A stretch of 64,000 bases of DNA, from contig NZ_CAKLPY010000001.1 of the NCBI RefSeq assembly GCF_923079645.1, positions 1-64,000 on the forward strand, in the 5' to 3' direction. A program made the position numbers and the translations under genes. The notes under the pieces were generated by a model. The model did no database searches. It was not told the origin of the DNA and saw only the letters and a program-made list of their open reading frames with translations. Shown in pieces: positions 17,825-27,382 of this stretch. The DNA comes from Emticicia aquatica (lineage in GTDB: Bacteria > Bacteroidota > Bacteroidia > Cytophagales > Spirosomataceae). The stretch's first letter is position 1. Each line of letters starts with the position of its first letter.

Positions 17825-20800
17825 TAAAATATACCTCAAAAATATCAATTCATTCAAAGGTGAACATCGGATTGATTTTACCGATAATCCGTTGGCTTCT
17901 GCAGGACTTTTTGCCATCGTTGGCCCAACAGGTGCTGGGAAATCCACACTTTTGGATGCCATTACACTGGCACTTTTTAACCAAATTCCAAGATTTGACA
18001 AAAAAATATCCAAAGATTTTGTCGCTTCGGCAGGGTCAATTCTAACCAAAGGTGAGCGAGAATGTGCCGTAGAAGTGGAATATTCGTGTAAATCAGGCAA
18101 TTTTGTGTCAAAATGGTGGATTGAAATGAACCGCAATCAAAATCTCAATGATTACGGAATGGAAATTACTGACTTGCAATCTGGGCAACTATTGCCACTC
18201 AAAAAAAGCGAAGTCCCAAAGCGAAATGAAGATTTAATAGGGCTTTCGTATGACCAATTTATCAAGTCGATTTTGCTTTCTCAAGGTGAATTTGCTAAGT
18301 TTTTAAAATCAGGAAAGGACGAACGAGGAAAACTTCTTGAAGACATAACAGGCACACAAATTTACCGAAAATTAGGAAAAAAAGCCTTTGAAATTGCCAA
18401 AGAAAAAGGACAAATACTTAAAGATTTACGCACCAATATCGAAACTGAAAACCGAAAACTAAGTAGCCCCGAACAAGAGCAAACTTGGCTCAATCGTAAA
18501 ACCGAAATTGAGCAGTTTCTGAAAGATTTGGACAGTCAATTACAGGTGTTAAAAACCAAAATTGAAATCAAAAATCAGATTCAAAGTATTCAGAAAAGTA
18601 TTTTAGAGAAAAACGGAAAACTATTAAAAGAACGTCAAAATCTTCAAGAATTTGAAAGTTTTGACGCAAAAAAACTTCAAAATCACGAAAAAGCAGAACC
18701 TTTTCAAGCAAAAATATTCCAATTTGAAAGTCAACAAAAAGACCTAAAAAACCTTCAAGAGCGTTTCATAAATGAAGAAAAAAGTTTAGCCGATAATAAT
18801 GCTTTACTAAACAGAATTCTGATTAAAATTGGTGTTTTGACGAAAGAGAATAATACGATTAATTTTGAAAATGCTTTAGAAATACTCCAAAATTTCAGAG
18901 AAAAACTGAGCGAACTCGAAAACCAAAGAAGTGGACAAGGTGCAACTAAAAAGGCTAATGAAAATCAAATTGGCGAATTACTTAATAAAATTTCTGAGAC
19001 AACGTTGCGGTTTGATTACCAACAAATTACTGATGATATCATCGAAAATATCAAAAATGTTGGTGTTCGACACAAAACCATGCTGGATGAAAATTATGCA
19101 TTAGCTAAAATTAATAATTTGGATGAAGTACAAGCCAAAAGAGAAAATTTAGCTACCGAAATCCGAAATTATAGTGATTTAAAACAGCTTGTATGGGAAT
19201 ATCTGAAAATTACTGATGATATAAAAAAGGAACAAGAACAAGAAAATCAACAAAATGCTTTTATTAAAAATCAGAAACCAGAACTTGGAAAAATACAAAA
19301 TTTTGTTTTGGAAATTGGACTAAAAATCAAGCAATTTGAAGCTGAAAAAGAGATTTTAGGTAAATCATTTAATTTTGAAAAAGACCGCCAATCTTTACTG
19401 AAAAAAGATGAACCCTGTCCACTTTGTGGCTCATTGGAACATCCATTTCTGAGCCATTATGCCAATAATTATGTTGAAATTGATTTGAAATTAAACGAAG
19501 CCAAAAAGGAAGAAAAAGCCTTGGTTGAAGCCTTTCAAGAACTGAATTCAAAATTGGCTTCAGCAGAAATTTTACTAAAAAATGCTGTTGAAAAAACAAA
19601 GGTTTTTAATGAGCAAATCGTAACAATAAAAGATAAAATAGAAGAAAAAAAGCAAACTTTAAATCTAGAAAAAGTAGGAGGGAATACCGATATTATTGAC
19701 GCTCAAATCAAAGCCATTGAAGTACAACAAAATGCACTCAACGGAATTGAAAACAAGGCCGAAAAACTCAAAGATTTGCAGCATTTATATCGACTTTGCG
19801 TAGCAACTAAAATTTTGCAAAATGAATGTAAATTGCTGCTCATCAAAGTAAAAGGCTTGTACAATGGAGTTAATTTTGAAAAAGAGTATAATGAAATTCA
19901 GACTTGGTTTGTGAAAACTCAAGCCAATATTCAGTCTTCTAAAAAAATCATTTCTGAACTTAAAGAGGAAATTTTACCTAAACAAAAAATACATGAAAAC
20001 GAGAAAATTAATCTAGAAAATCAAATAAAAAATATTGGATTTGAAGACTTGAAAACTTGCCAATTAGCCATTTTAAGTAGCGAAAATGCCAAGATATTAA
20101 GAGATAAGAAACAAGCCCTACTTTTGGCGATTCAGACTTTAGTTGAACAAATAAAAGAACACCAAATAGAACTAAGTAAGGCTCAAGAAAATGACGATAC
20201 CAACGTAGATTTGGATGTAATTATAGCCCAACAAAATGAAACCATCACAAAGCAAGAAGAGATTAAAAAAGAACAAGTTCAAATATCGGTTAATTTGGTA
20301 ACTCAGACTAAAATAAAGGAAGCCATTAATGGACTGCAAATACAATTGGTAAGCTTAGAAAAAGACAATTTGAAATGGGAACTATTAGATAAATATATTG
20401 GCAATGCGGATGGTAAAAAATTCGCTACTTTTGCTCAAGGACTTACTTTATCTCGATTGATGGCTTTGGCAAATCGTCGATTAATCGATTTGTCGGACAG
20501 GTATTTATTAGACAAACCAAGCGAACAAGAGGAAGATGAATTGATGATTGTTGACCTTTATATGGGCAATGAACGACGGTCGGTAAAGACGCTTTCGGGT
20601 GGAGAAACTTTTATGATAAGTTTATCTTTGGCTTTGGCTTTGTCGGATTTGGCTTCTAAAAATATTAAACTTGATAGCTTATTTATTGATGAAGGTTTTG
20701 GTACGCTCGACCCAGAAACGCTAGATTTAGCACTGAATACGCTAGAAAAATTACAGCAAGAAGCTCAAAAAAATATTGGAATTATTTCACACGTTGAGTC

Positions 20801-20876
20801 GATTAAAGAGCGAATTGCAACGCAAATTCGTCTTGAAAGAAATAATCGAGGTTTTAGTCAAATTGTGATTTCGTAG
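17814..20876 (+). CDS. sbcC: SbcC ATPase subunit (Rad50-like)
   Basis: ATPase and tether of SbcCD, 1,020 residues. The ATG at 17814 is chosen over an in-frame TTG at 17802 because it gives the family-type start MKINKIYLKNINSFKG. The N-terminal half carries Walker A (GPTGAGKST, about residue 37). Long charged coiled coils flank a zinc-hook motif CPLCG at about 535-539. The C-terminal half has the ABC signature LSGGETF (about 926) and Walker B LFIDEGFGTLD (about 957-967). The complex would process palindromic hairpins; the window itself contains several long perfect inverted repeats. Confidence 0.95.
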   Translation: MKINKIYLKNINSFKGEHRIDFTDNPLASAGLFAIVGPTGAGKSTLLDAITLALFNQIPRFDKKISKDFVASAGSILTKGERECAVEVEYSCKSGNFVSKWWIEMNRNQNLNDYGMEITDLQSGQLLPLKKSEVPKRNEDLIGLSYDQFIKSILLSQGEFAKFLKSGKDERGKLLEDITGTQIYRKLGKKAFEIAKEKGQILKDLRTNIETENRKLSSPEQEQTWLNRKTEIEQFLKDLDSQLQVLKTKIEIKNQIQSIQKSILEKNGKLLKERQNLQEFESFDAKKLQNHEKAEPFQAKIFQFESQQKDLKNLQERFINEEKSLADNNALLNRILIKIGVLTKENNTINFENALEILQNFREKLSELENQRSGQGATKKANENQIGELLNKISETTLRFDYQQITDDIIENIKNVGVRHKTMLDENYALAKINNLDEVQAKRENLATEIRNYSDLKQLVWEYLKITDDIKKEQEQENQQNAFIKNQKPELGKIQNFVLEIGLKIKQFEAEKEILGKSFNFEKDRQSLLKKDEPCPLCGSLEHPFLSHYANNYVEIDLKLNEAKKEEKALVEAFQELNSKLASAEILLKNAVEKTKVFNEQIVTIKDKIEEKKQTLNLEKVGGNTDIIDAQIKAIEVQQNALNGIENKAEKLKDLQHLYRLCVATKILQNECKLLLIKVKGLYNGVNFEKEYNEIQTWFVKTQANIQSSKKIISELKEEILPKQKIHENEKINLENQIKNIGFEDLKTCQLAILSSENAKILRDKKQALLLAIQTLVEQIKEHQIELSKAQENDDTNVDLDVIIAQQNETITKQEEIKKEQVQISVNLVTQTKIKEAINGLQIQLVSLEKDNLKWELLDKYIGNADGKKFATFAQGLTLSRLMALANRRLIDLSDRYLLDKPSEQEEDELMIVDLYMGNERRSVKTLSGGETFMISLSLALALSDLASKNIKLDSLFIDEGFGTLDPETLDLALNTLEKLQQEAQKNIGIISHVESIKERIATQIRLERNNRGFSQIVIS

Positions 20877-20899
20877 ATTTTTTCTATTAAAAAAAGCTT

Positions 20900-20925
20900 G
20901 TTTTGTAGTCGAAAGACTACAAAAC
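20900..20925 (-). terminator. Terminator of the thioredoxin gene, overlapping its stop codon
   Basis: Perfect 11-bp arms gttttgtagtc and gactacaaaac around a GAAA loop (TTTC on the minus strand). The A-run at 20889-20895 is a T-tract on the minus strand. The stop codon of the thioredoxin gene (20917-20919) is within one arm. Confidence 0.8.
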
Positions 20926-21216
20926 GCTTCTGAAAGCTCTCAATACTTCAGGCACTGAAATAAGCCCAGTATGACGCCATAGTTGTTTGCTTTTTTGGAA
21001 AAGTATTAATGTTGGTACTGCTTCAATTTTATATTTTTTACGAAGGGCAGCATTTTTATCGACATCAATTTTCATTACTAAAACATCGTCGTCTAATTCT
21101 TCGACTAATTGATTAAGCATTGAATCAATTTTTCTACAAGGTTTGCACCATTCTGCTGTGAAATCTATTAAAACGGGTTCGTCAGACCCAACTAATTCTT
21201 CAAATGTACCTGTCAT
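20917..21216 (-). CDS. Thioredoxin
   Basis: A 99-residue cytoplasmic thioredoxin-fold protein with the active site WCKPC (C24, C27) and the cis-proline loop EAVPT. The usual Gly in WCGPC is Lys here, which in related proteins changes redox potential; a role as a general thiol-disulfide reductase is likely but its partner is unknown. It converges with sbcC and diverges from the pseudouridine synthase. Confidence 0.88.
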   Translation of the reverse strand: MTGTFEELVGSDEPVLIDFTAEWCKPCRKIDSMLNQLVEELDDDVLVMKIDVDKNAALRKKYKIEAVPTLILFQKSKQLWRHTGLISVPEVLRAFRSVL

Positions 21217-21330
21217 TTCGTTTTTTGTTTACTGAATTTATATTACATTTTTTTAGCTGTTTTGGTTCTATTATGAGGTTTAAAACCATTATCAACGCTC
21301 TTATGAAATCATTTTAACAGATTTTCTGCC

Positions 21331-21338
21331 TACCTTTG
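21331..21338 (+). promoter_or_regulatory. -7 box TACCTTTG upstream of the pseudouridine synthase
   Basis: Exact match to TAnnTTTG, 41 bases before the start codon; no clear TTG at -33. Confidence 0.4.
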
Positions 21339-21378
21339 GGTAAATAATGGAGATTTTAAGCAAAATATTACTGTTGAA

Positions 21379-22302
21379 ATGAGAGAAAATAATAATAGAA
21401 CCAAACCCCAATCTACCAATCGTGTTACGAAACCAGAATCTACCCAATTTAAAGTGACATCAGAAACTGAACTTTTGGTGTTTTTGTTGGCCAAAATTAC
21501 ACAGAAAAGTAGAAATGATGTCAAGGTTTTGTTGAGAGACAAACAGATTTTTGTTGATGGAAAACCAATTACACAGTTCAACCATCCATTAAAACCTGAA
21601 CAAATTGTTGAGGTAAAGTGGAAAAAAGGACCTGAAGAACAAAAATATCGGGGATTAAATATTGTTTTTGAAGACCAGTATATTATCGTTATCGAAAAGC
21701 AAGCAGGCGTTCTTTCGATTGCCACCGAAAAGCAAAAAGACAATACTGCTTATAGTATTTTGAGTGGTCATGTAAAAAAACAAAGCCCAAGTAATCGTAT
21801 TTTTGTGGTGCATCGCCTTGACCGTGAAACATCGGGTTTGATGATGTTTGCAAAAAGTGAAAAAGTACAAAAATTATTACAAGAATCATGGAATGCAACC
21901 ATCGAAGAACGTACTTATTTGGCTGTTGTAGAAGGTTATGTACAGAAAAAAGAAGATACAATTATTTCATATTTGGTTGAAAGTAAAGCTTTAATCGTTT
22001 ATTCAAACAAAAATTCAGAAGTTGGACAAAAAGCAATTACGCATTATGAAGTCCTAAAAAGCAATAAAAACTACTCCTTATTGAAGGTAAATCTTGAAAC
22101 GGGTCGAAAAAATCAGATTAGGGTTCACGCCAAAGATATTGGTCATCCAGTTGTTGGCGATAATAAATATGGAGCAACACAAGACCCAATAAAGCGTTTG
22201 GGGCTTCATGCTTGGATTTTGTCATTTAAGCATCCAATTACAGGAAAACAGTTAAGTTTTGAAACAGAAATGCCTACAAAGTTTGTCAATTTGTTTGGAT
22301 GA
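21379..22302 (+). CDS. RluA-family 23S rRNA pseudouridine synthase
   Basis: A 307-residue enzyme converting uridine to pseudouridine in structured RNA. A basic, likely disordered N-terminus (1-25) precedes an S4 RNA-binding domain (about 28-80), then the catalytic domain with the family motif HRLDRETSG (145-153; catalytic D148), RTYLAVVEG and QIRVHAKDIGHPVVGD. RluD-like by its S4 domain; which uridine it modifies cannot be told from sequence. Confidence 0.9.
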   Translation: MRENNNRTKPQSTNRVTKPESTQFKVTSETELLVFLLAKITQKSRNDVKVLLRDKQIFVDGKPITQFNHPLKPEQIVEVKWKKGPEEQKYRGLNIVFEDQYIIVIEKQAGVLSIATEKQKDNTAYSILSGHVKKQSPSNRIFVVHRLDRETSGLMMFAKSEKVQKLLQESWNATIEERTYLAVVEGYVQKKEDTIISYLVESKALIVYSNKNSEVGQKAITHYEVLKSNKNYSLLKVNLETGRKNQIRVHAKDIGHPVVGDNKYGATQDPIKRLGLHAWILSFKHPITGKQLSFETEMPTKFVNLFG

Positions 22303-22308
22303 AAATAT

Positions 22309-22349
22309 ATTTGGCGAACGTATTTTTCAAAAAATTACGCTCGCCAAAT
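22309..22349. terminator. Bidirectional hairpin between convergent genes
   Basis: Arms atttggcgaacgta (22309-22322) and tacgctcgccaaat (22336-22349) pair over 14 bp with one G-T. Confidence 0.65.
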
Positions 22350-22359
22350 GAATATTCTT

Positions 22360-22884
22360 CTAGTTAGAACCAATAAGTCGAGTTTTGATTTTTGAGTAAA
22401 ACTTCAGCTTTAAAGTGAATTTTACTGGAGCTTGATTGACTGTTCCGTTATAATAAACGGTTACTTTATTTGGAGCTTGAATCAAAAAATTTTCCAATTT
22501 TGATGCTGCATTTGAATCATAAACCAAATCGGTTTCTTTGTCCTCAATCGACGCAAGATTGATGTTACTAAAACTTCCAAGATTTACTTTATTACCACCA
22601 TTGCTATCTGCAATATCGAATGTCGCATTGGCGATTTGAGTATTTGGCCCATCAAAGTTGCTAATCGTGTAAGTTACCCTTGAAATATTTATGTCGCTGA
22701 GTTTCTTCAAGTATTTATTGAATGTTTCATCTGTTGTTGGGTCTAATAATTTCGTGCCGCTATACTGAGTACCTGTTTTATTTACATCGATTGTCATTTC
22801 GTTTGATGTATTTACAGATAAGGTCGGAAAATCCTTACAAGATGCCAAAACTAGCATTGAGGCGATAAAAATGTACTTTTTCAT
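22360..22884 (-). CDS. Hypothetical lipoprotein
   Basis: 174 residues with a type II signal peptide and lipobox (LVLASC, Cys16), so it is anchored in the envelope. The mature part is rich in Asn, Thr and Ser and alternates beta-strand-like segments; no catalytic motif or known domain is recognised. No obvious operon partner. Confidence 0.75.
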   Translation of the reverse strand: MKKYIFIASMLVLASCKDFPTLSVNTSNEMTIDVNKTGTQYSGTKLLDPTTDETFNKYLKKLSDINISRVTYTISNFDGPNTQIANATFDIADSNGGNKVNLGSFSNINLASIEDKETDLVYDSNAASKLENFLIQAPNKVTVYYNGTVNQAPVKFTLKLKFYSKIKTRLIGSN

Positions 22885-23046
22885 GGTGTTTTGTTTAGTT
22901 TTATTGAAATCTACTTGTCTGTTAGGACAGCTATTTTATTGCTATCTTATATCATAAAAATAGATGACAATTATCTTCAAAAAAATGATAAATGAGCGGG
23001 TAGATTTATGATAGAAATCAGCTAAATGATTAAGATTAGCATAAAA

Positions 23047-23085
23047 GCAAAAGGTGTTTCTGACAAATTCAGAAACACCTTTTGC
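23047..23085 (-). terminator. Terminator of the dipeptidase gene
   Basis: Perfect 17-bp arms (gcaaaaggtgtttctga and its complement) with a 5-base loop, 27 bases past the stop codon. Confidence 0.75.
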
Positions 23086-23112
23086 TTATTTTTACAAAAA
23101 ATTAGATAATGG

Positions 23113-24267
23113 TCAATCGGGCAGGTTTCTCAAGAAAAAATCTCTGATATTTCCACCCATAATTTGTTCTATTTCTGATTTTGTAAAACCTTCTTTTTGT
23201 AAGGCAGTTACAATCAGCGGTAAACCTGTCACATCGAAGTGCGTACCAATTGCTCCGTCAAAATCTGAGCCTAAACCAACTTTATCAACGCCTATTTTAT
23301 CAGCAACGTAACGAATACTTTTTGCTGTTGCGGCAGCGTCTGTGCCGCAAACGGCAGTTTCCCACAAGCCGATTCCGACTAAACCGTTGTGTTTGCCAAT
23401 GGCAATTAATTGCTCATCGGTTAAGTTTCGATTATTGTCACAAACACCTTTTACCCTAGTATGTGAAACTAAAACAGGACCATTATGTAACCTCAAAACA
23501 TCACTGATAGTCTTTTGGGAAGCGTGTGCAAGGTCAATTGTGATATGAAGGTCGGTCATTTTTTTTATCAATTGTTTGCCTTTTTCAGTCAAACCTTCTT
23601 TTTTCATGCCATGAGCCGAACCCGCCCATTCGTTATCAAAAAAATGGGTTAATCCAATATATCGAACGCCAGCTTTGCTAAATTCATCCAAATTATTTAA
23701 CTCAGTTTCTAAGCAATGAGCACCTTCAATGCCCAACATTCCAGCAGCCAAATTATGGTTTTTTTGACGGTCATCAATGTATTGTTGTAGTTCCTTTTTG
23801 TTGGTAATTACTCTAAATTTTCCATTTGAATTTTGAGCAAAATCGTGTAAATCGTTACATTGATTCAAAGCACGGGTTTTAATGCTAAACCAGTTTGCAG
23901 GAGCTTTTAATTGGGCAAAATTCAGTAATGCAACTTGGTCGGTATGGTCATCGTTTTTTTCGATATTGATGCCTCTCGGCGTTTTGCTAACGATTGTGAA
24001 AACCTGAAATGCCAAATTTGCTTGTAACATCCTTGGCAAATCAACATGTCCATAATCGTGTTGATTCAAGAAGTTTCTATCCCAAAGTAAGGCATCACAA
24101 TGTAAATCAGCAATAAAGGAAATAGAATTATAAAAACTGTTTTTCGGAAAAGTTTCTCTCAAAACCACTTTATTCATTGACTTGTCGAGGTATTGAGGAG
24201 CAAAGGAAAAAAATATAATGGCAATCAGAAGAACAATTGCTGAAGCAATTTTAATTAATTTTTTCAT
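23113..24267 (-). CDS. Membrane-anchored M19 (renal-dipeptidase-type) peptidase
   Basis: A 384-residue zinc dipeptidase with an N-terminal hydrophobic anchor (about 8-24) that places the enzyme outside the cytoplasmic membrane. Metal-binding elements of the family are in order: H56-x-D58 (ADLHCDA), E181 (GIEGAH), LTHFFDN, IDLAHAS (His ligand region), VSHTR, and GLGSDFDG near the C-terminus. It hydrolyses dipeptides, including D-amino-acid-containing ones in some members; the natural substrate here is unknown. Confidence 0.9.
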   Translation of the reverse strand: MKKLIKIASAIVLLIAIIFFSFAPQYLDKSMNKVVLRETFPKNSFYNSISFIADLHCDALLWDRNFLNQHDYGHVDLPRMLQANLAFQVFTIVSKTPRGINIEKNDDHTDQVALLNFAQLKAPANWFSIKTRALNQCNDLHDFAQNSNGKFRVITNKKELQQYIDDRQKNHNLAAGMLGIEGAHCLETELNNLDEFSKAGVRYIGLTHFFDNEWAGSAHGMKKEGLTEKGKQLIKKMTDLHITIDLAHASQKTISDVLRLHNGPVLVSHTRVKGVCDNNRNLTDEQLIAIGKHNGLVGIGLWETAVCGTDAAATAKSIRYVADKIGVDKVGLGSDFDGAIGTHFDVTGLPLIVTALQKEGFTKSEIEQIMGGNIRDFFLRNLPD

Positions 24268-24338
24268 CGGTTGGTTTTTTAGAAGGTTGATTTAAAAGTA
24301 ATTTTACAGAATTAATCTAAAACATCCAAGAGGCATAA

Positions 24339-24373
24339 AACAAAAGCCTTCTGCTCAACAGAAGGCTTTTGTT
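24339..24373 (-). terminator. Terminator of the DUF4286 gene
   Basis: Perfect 15-bp arms aacaaaagccttctg and cagaaggcttttgtt around ctcaa, 18 bases past the stop. Confidence 0.8.
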
Positions 24374-24391
24374 GAAAGCGTGCGTGTTGTT

Positions 24392-24694
24392 CTAAACTTC
24401 TTCGAGCAACGAACTAAACAATACGTATTTTCCTCTGAAAAGCATATTATGTCTGTCTAAAAGTTGTTCTTTATAGTTCATCTCAAAACTCATATAATCT
24501 TCCATTTCATCGAAATAAAATTGAAAGGTATAGGTATTTCCGCCATTTTCTACTTCGGTCAATAATTTTAAAATTTTGCAGCTCTTGGGAAGCTTTGTGG
24601 CAATAACGGCTGGCATAAAATTGGCCTTCATCCACTTTAGCCATTGGTCATGAATTCGACTTTCGATATTGAAAGTTATGTTAAAAAGGAGCAT
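24392..24694 (-). CDS. DUF4286-family protein
   Basis: A small cytoplasmic protein with no known function. The frame is open for 143 codons, but the ATG at 24694 gives the family-type start (MLLFNITFNIESRIHDQWLK) and the usual length of about 100 residues; the extra 43 codons upstream have no family resemblance. Conserved-looking parts: WLKWMKANFMP and the FQFYFDEMEDY region, consistent with a ferredoxin-like alpha/beta fold. Confidence 0.8.
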   Translation of the reverse strand: MLLFNITFNIESRIHDQWLKWMKANFMPAVIATKLPKSCKILKLLTEVENGGNTYTFQFYFDEMEDYMSFEMNYKEQLLDRHNMLFRGKYVLFSSLLEEV

Positions 24695-24879
24695 TACGAC
24701 ATCAGTTTTGTTGATATTAGCACAAAGTTCGTAAAGATTTTTGGTCTTGTTCCTACTTAAATTAATTTTCTTTGCGTTCTTTGTAATATAATTGTAGCAC
24801 AATTTTGATAATTGTGTTGGCAAGTCGGAAACTTGCTATACAAAGTAAAAGATTATTATCCATCCTATTTTTTTAAACA

Positions 24880-27333
24880 ATGTTCAAAAAATATTTCCCT
24901 CATCTCATCGCAGTTGTTGGTTTTGTGGTTGTCAGCTTTATGTATGCTTCTCCACTTTTGCAAGGAAAAAGACTTGCGATGCACGATACTCAAATGGCAG
25001 CTGCATCGGCAAAAGAATTAAATGATTTTCATAAGCAAACGGGCGAGTGGGCTTGGTGGACGAATTCAATGTTTGGAGGGATGCCAGGTTTCATGGTTGC
25101 TGGTGAATATGAGAATAGTTTGCCAACAAAAATAGGGTCTTTCTACATGAATAGCATTCCGTCGCCAGCCAATGTTTTGATACTGCTGATGCTCGGGTTT
25201 TTTGTTTTAATGCGAGTGCTTAAGGTAAACAATTGGCTTGGTTTTTTCGGGTCAATTGCCTACGCATTAAATACTTATAATCTATTATTTTTGGAAGCGG
25301 GTCATGTTTCTAAAATTATTGCCATTGCTTTCGCTCCTGCTGTTTTAGCATCATTTATTGCAGTTTTCAGAGGAAGATATTTGCTAGGATTAGCATTGAC
25401 GACTTTTTTTATGTCAATGGAGTTTTACGGAAATCACCCACAAATAACTTATTATCTATTCTTTTTATTAGGAATTTACGTGCTTTTTGAAAGTTATTTG
25501 CATGTTAAAAAAGGCAATTTTGGCGGATTATTAAAGGCTTACGTTATTGTGTTTGTAGGCTCGTTAATTGGCATGAGTACGCATGGAATGCACCTTTGGA
25601 ACAACTTCGTTTATTCAAAAGAAACCACTCGTGGTAAATCAGATTTGACTTTAGGAAATCTTAATCAATCAGCCGATGGCTTGGGTCGAGATTATGCTTT
25701 TTCATACAGTCCAGGCAAAATAGAAAGCTTAACTTTATTAGCTCCGAATTTTGTGGGAGGGGCGTCGAGAGAGAATTTAGGTGAAAAGTCTGAAACATAT
25801 AAAATGCTCATCAATAAGGGTGTTGACCAAGCTGCGGCATCGCAATTTAGTTCTAATCTGCCCTTGTATTTTGGTCCGCAATCTTTCGTTTCAGGCTCTA
25901 ATTATTCGGGAATAATCATTTTGTTTTTGTTTATTTTGGGAATGATTATCCTGCGAGATGGCCTTCGATATGTGTTATTATTGACTTCTATTTTATATTT
26001 ATTTATCAGTTGGGGAGCTAGTTTTAGTGGTTTCAATTTCTTCATGTTCGACTATTTTCCTTATTTTAATAAATTTAGAGATAGTAAAATGGTTGTTACG
26101 CTCATGCATTTGTGTTTTGTTTTAGGAGCAATGCTTGGCATTAAAAAAATCATGGATGATAAAATGACATTTGCTGAATTGAAAAAGCCACTGATATACA
26201 GCTTAGGTGGACTCTTTTTGGCAATGATTGTTGGCTATTTATCGCTTGATTTTGTTGCAGCAGGTGATGCTGAAATGTTGAAAGGAATGGCTCAAGCAAA
26301 TGGACAAGACTTTGCCAATTCGTTTTCAACTTCGCTCATTGCTGACCGTCAATCGATGGTAATGAGCGATCTGCTTCGCTCTATTTTTCTGTTAATTATT
26401 TCGGCTGGATTACTTTGGGCATTTACAACCGAAAAAATTAAAACTACGGTTTTTGTAGTTGTTTTGGGTGTTTTATTGGCATTAGACCTTGCTTTGGTTG
26501 ATAAAAGATATTTTAATAATGATGATTTTCAACCAAAATCACGAATTGCTGAGGTGTTTAATCCTTCTCCTGCCGATGAACAAATTATGCAAGACAAAGA
26601 CCCTGATTTTAGAGTGGTTGATATGGCCACAAATCAAGGCTTTTTTGCAGATGCAACAGCGTCATATTTTCATAAATCGGTGGGTGGGTATCATGGTGCA
26701 AAATTGAAGCGAATCCAAGAGTTATACGACAATGCCATTACAAAAGATGGTAAATATAATTTGTCGATTTTTGATATGCTCAACACAAAATATTTTATAA
26801 CACCAGGGCAAGACGGAAATCCAGTGGCTCAACTTAATCCGAATGCTTTAGGAAATGCGTGGTTTGTAGGGGAAATTAAAATAGTTAAAAATGCAGATGA
26901 AGAAATCAAAGCAGTTGGTAATTTTAACCCTCGCTCAGTTGCTTTTGTAGATGAAAGATTTAAGCAATATCTTACTGAAAAAACTTTGAAACAAGATTCT
27001 ACGGCAATAATTAAATTGACAGAATATAAACCCAATCATTTAACCTACGAATCAAACTCTGCTTCCAGCCAAGTAGCTATTTTCTCTGAAATTTATTATC
27101 GTGGCAATGAAGATTGGAAATCTTTCGTAGATGGTAAAGAAACGCCACATTTTAGAGCGAACTATGTGCTTCGTGCAATGGTTGTGCCTGCAGGAAAGCA
27201 TAAGGTAGAGTTTAAGTTTCAGCCAAAATCGGTGGCTATTGGAGCTAAAATTGACTTAATTGCTTCAATTCTTATGGTTTTGTTGATTGTTGGGGCAGTA
27301 GTTATTGAAATTCGTTCAAAAAAAGAAGCTTGA
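24880..27333 (+). CDS. YfhO-family multi-pass membrane protein
   Basis: An 817-residue integral membrane protein with a first membrane segment at about 8-28, roughly a dozen more through about residue 545, a soluble part (about 550-775) and a last membrane helix (about 780-805). The polar loop after helix 1 carries HDTQM, as in YfhO/GT-C-type proteins that use polyprenyl-linked sugars; YfhO in Firmicutes helps glycosylate teichoic acid. The Bacteroidota substrate is unknown. It is followed by a methyltransferase and an MFS permease on the same strand. Confidence 0.8.
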   Translation: MFKKYFPHLIAVVGFVVVSFMYASPLLQGKRLAMHDTQMAAASAKELNDFHKQTGEWAWWTNSMFGGMPGFMVAGEYENSLPTKIGSFYMNSIPSPANVLILLMLGFFVLMRVLKVNNWLGFFGSIAYALNTYNLLFLEAGHVSKIIAIAFAPAVLASFIAVFRGRYLLGLALTTFFMSMEFYGNHPQITYYLFFLLGIYVLFESYLHVKKGNFGGLLKAYVIVFVGSLIGMSTHGMHLWNNFVYSKETTRGKSDLTLGNLNQSADGLGRDYAFSYSPGKIESLTLLAPNFVGGASRENLGEKSETYKMLINKGVDQAAASQFSSNLPLYFGPQSFVSGSNYSGIIILFLFILGMIILRDGLRYVLLLTSILYLFISWGASFSGFNFFMFDYFPYFNKFRDSKMVVTLMHLCFVLGAMLGIKKIMDDKMTFAELKKPLIYSLGGLFLAMIVGYLSLDFVAAGDAEMLKGMAQANGQDFANSFSTSLIADRQSMVMSDLLRSIFLLIISAGLLWAFTTEKIKTTVFVVVLGVLLALDLALVDKRYFNNDDFQPKSRIAEVFNPSPADEQIMQDKDPDFRVVDMATNQGFFADATASYFHKSVGGYHGAKLKRIQELYDNAITKDGKYNLSIFDMLNTKYFITPGQDGNPVAQLNPNALGNAWFVGEIKIVKNADEEIKAVGNFNPRSVAFVDERFKQYLTEKTLKQDSTAIIKLTEYKPNHLTYESNSASSQVAIFSEIYYRGNEDWKSFVDGKETPHFRANYVLRAMVVPAGKHKVEFKFQPKSVAIGAKIDLIASILMVLLIVGAVVIEIRSKKEA

Positions 27334-27382
27334 TTATTAATTTAAAAATGTGACCCAAATTGTGGTTACAAATAAAATAAAG

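Noticed and set aside
24695-24823. N-terminal extension of the DUF4286 protein
   Set aside because: The extra 43 codons do not fit the family and the internal ATG gives the usual length.
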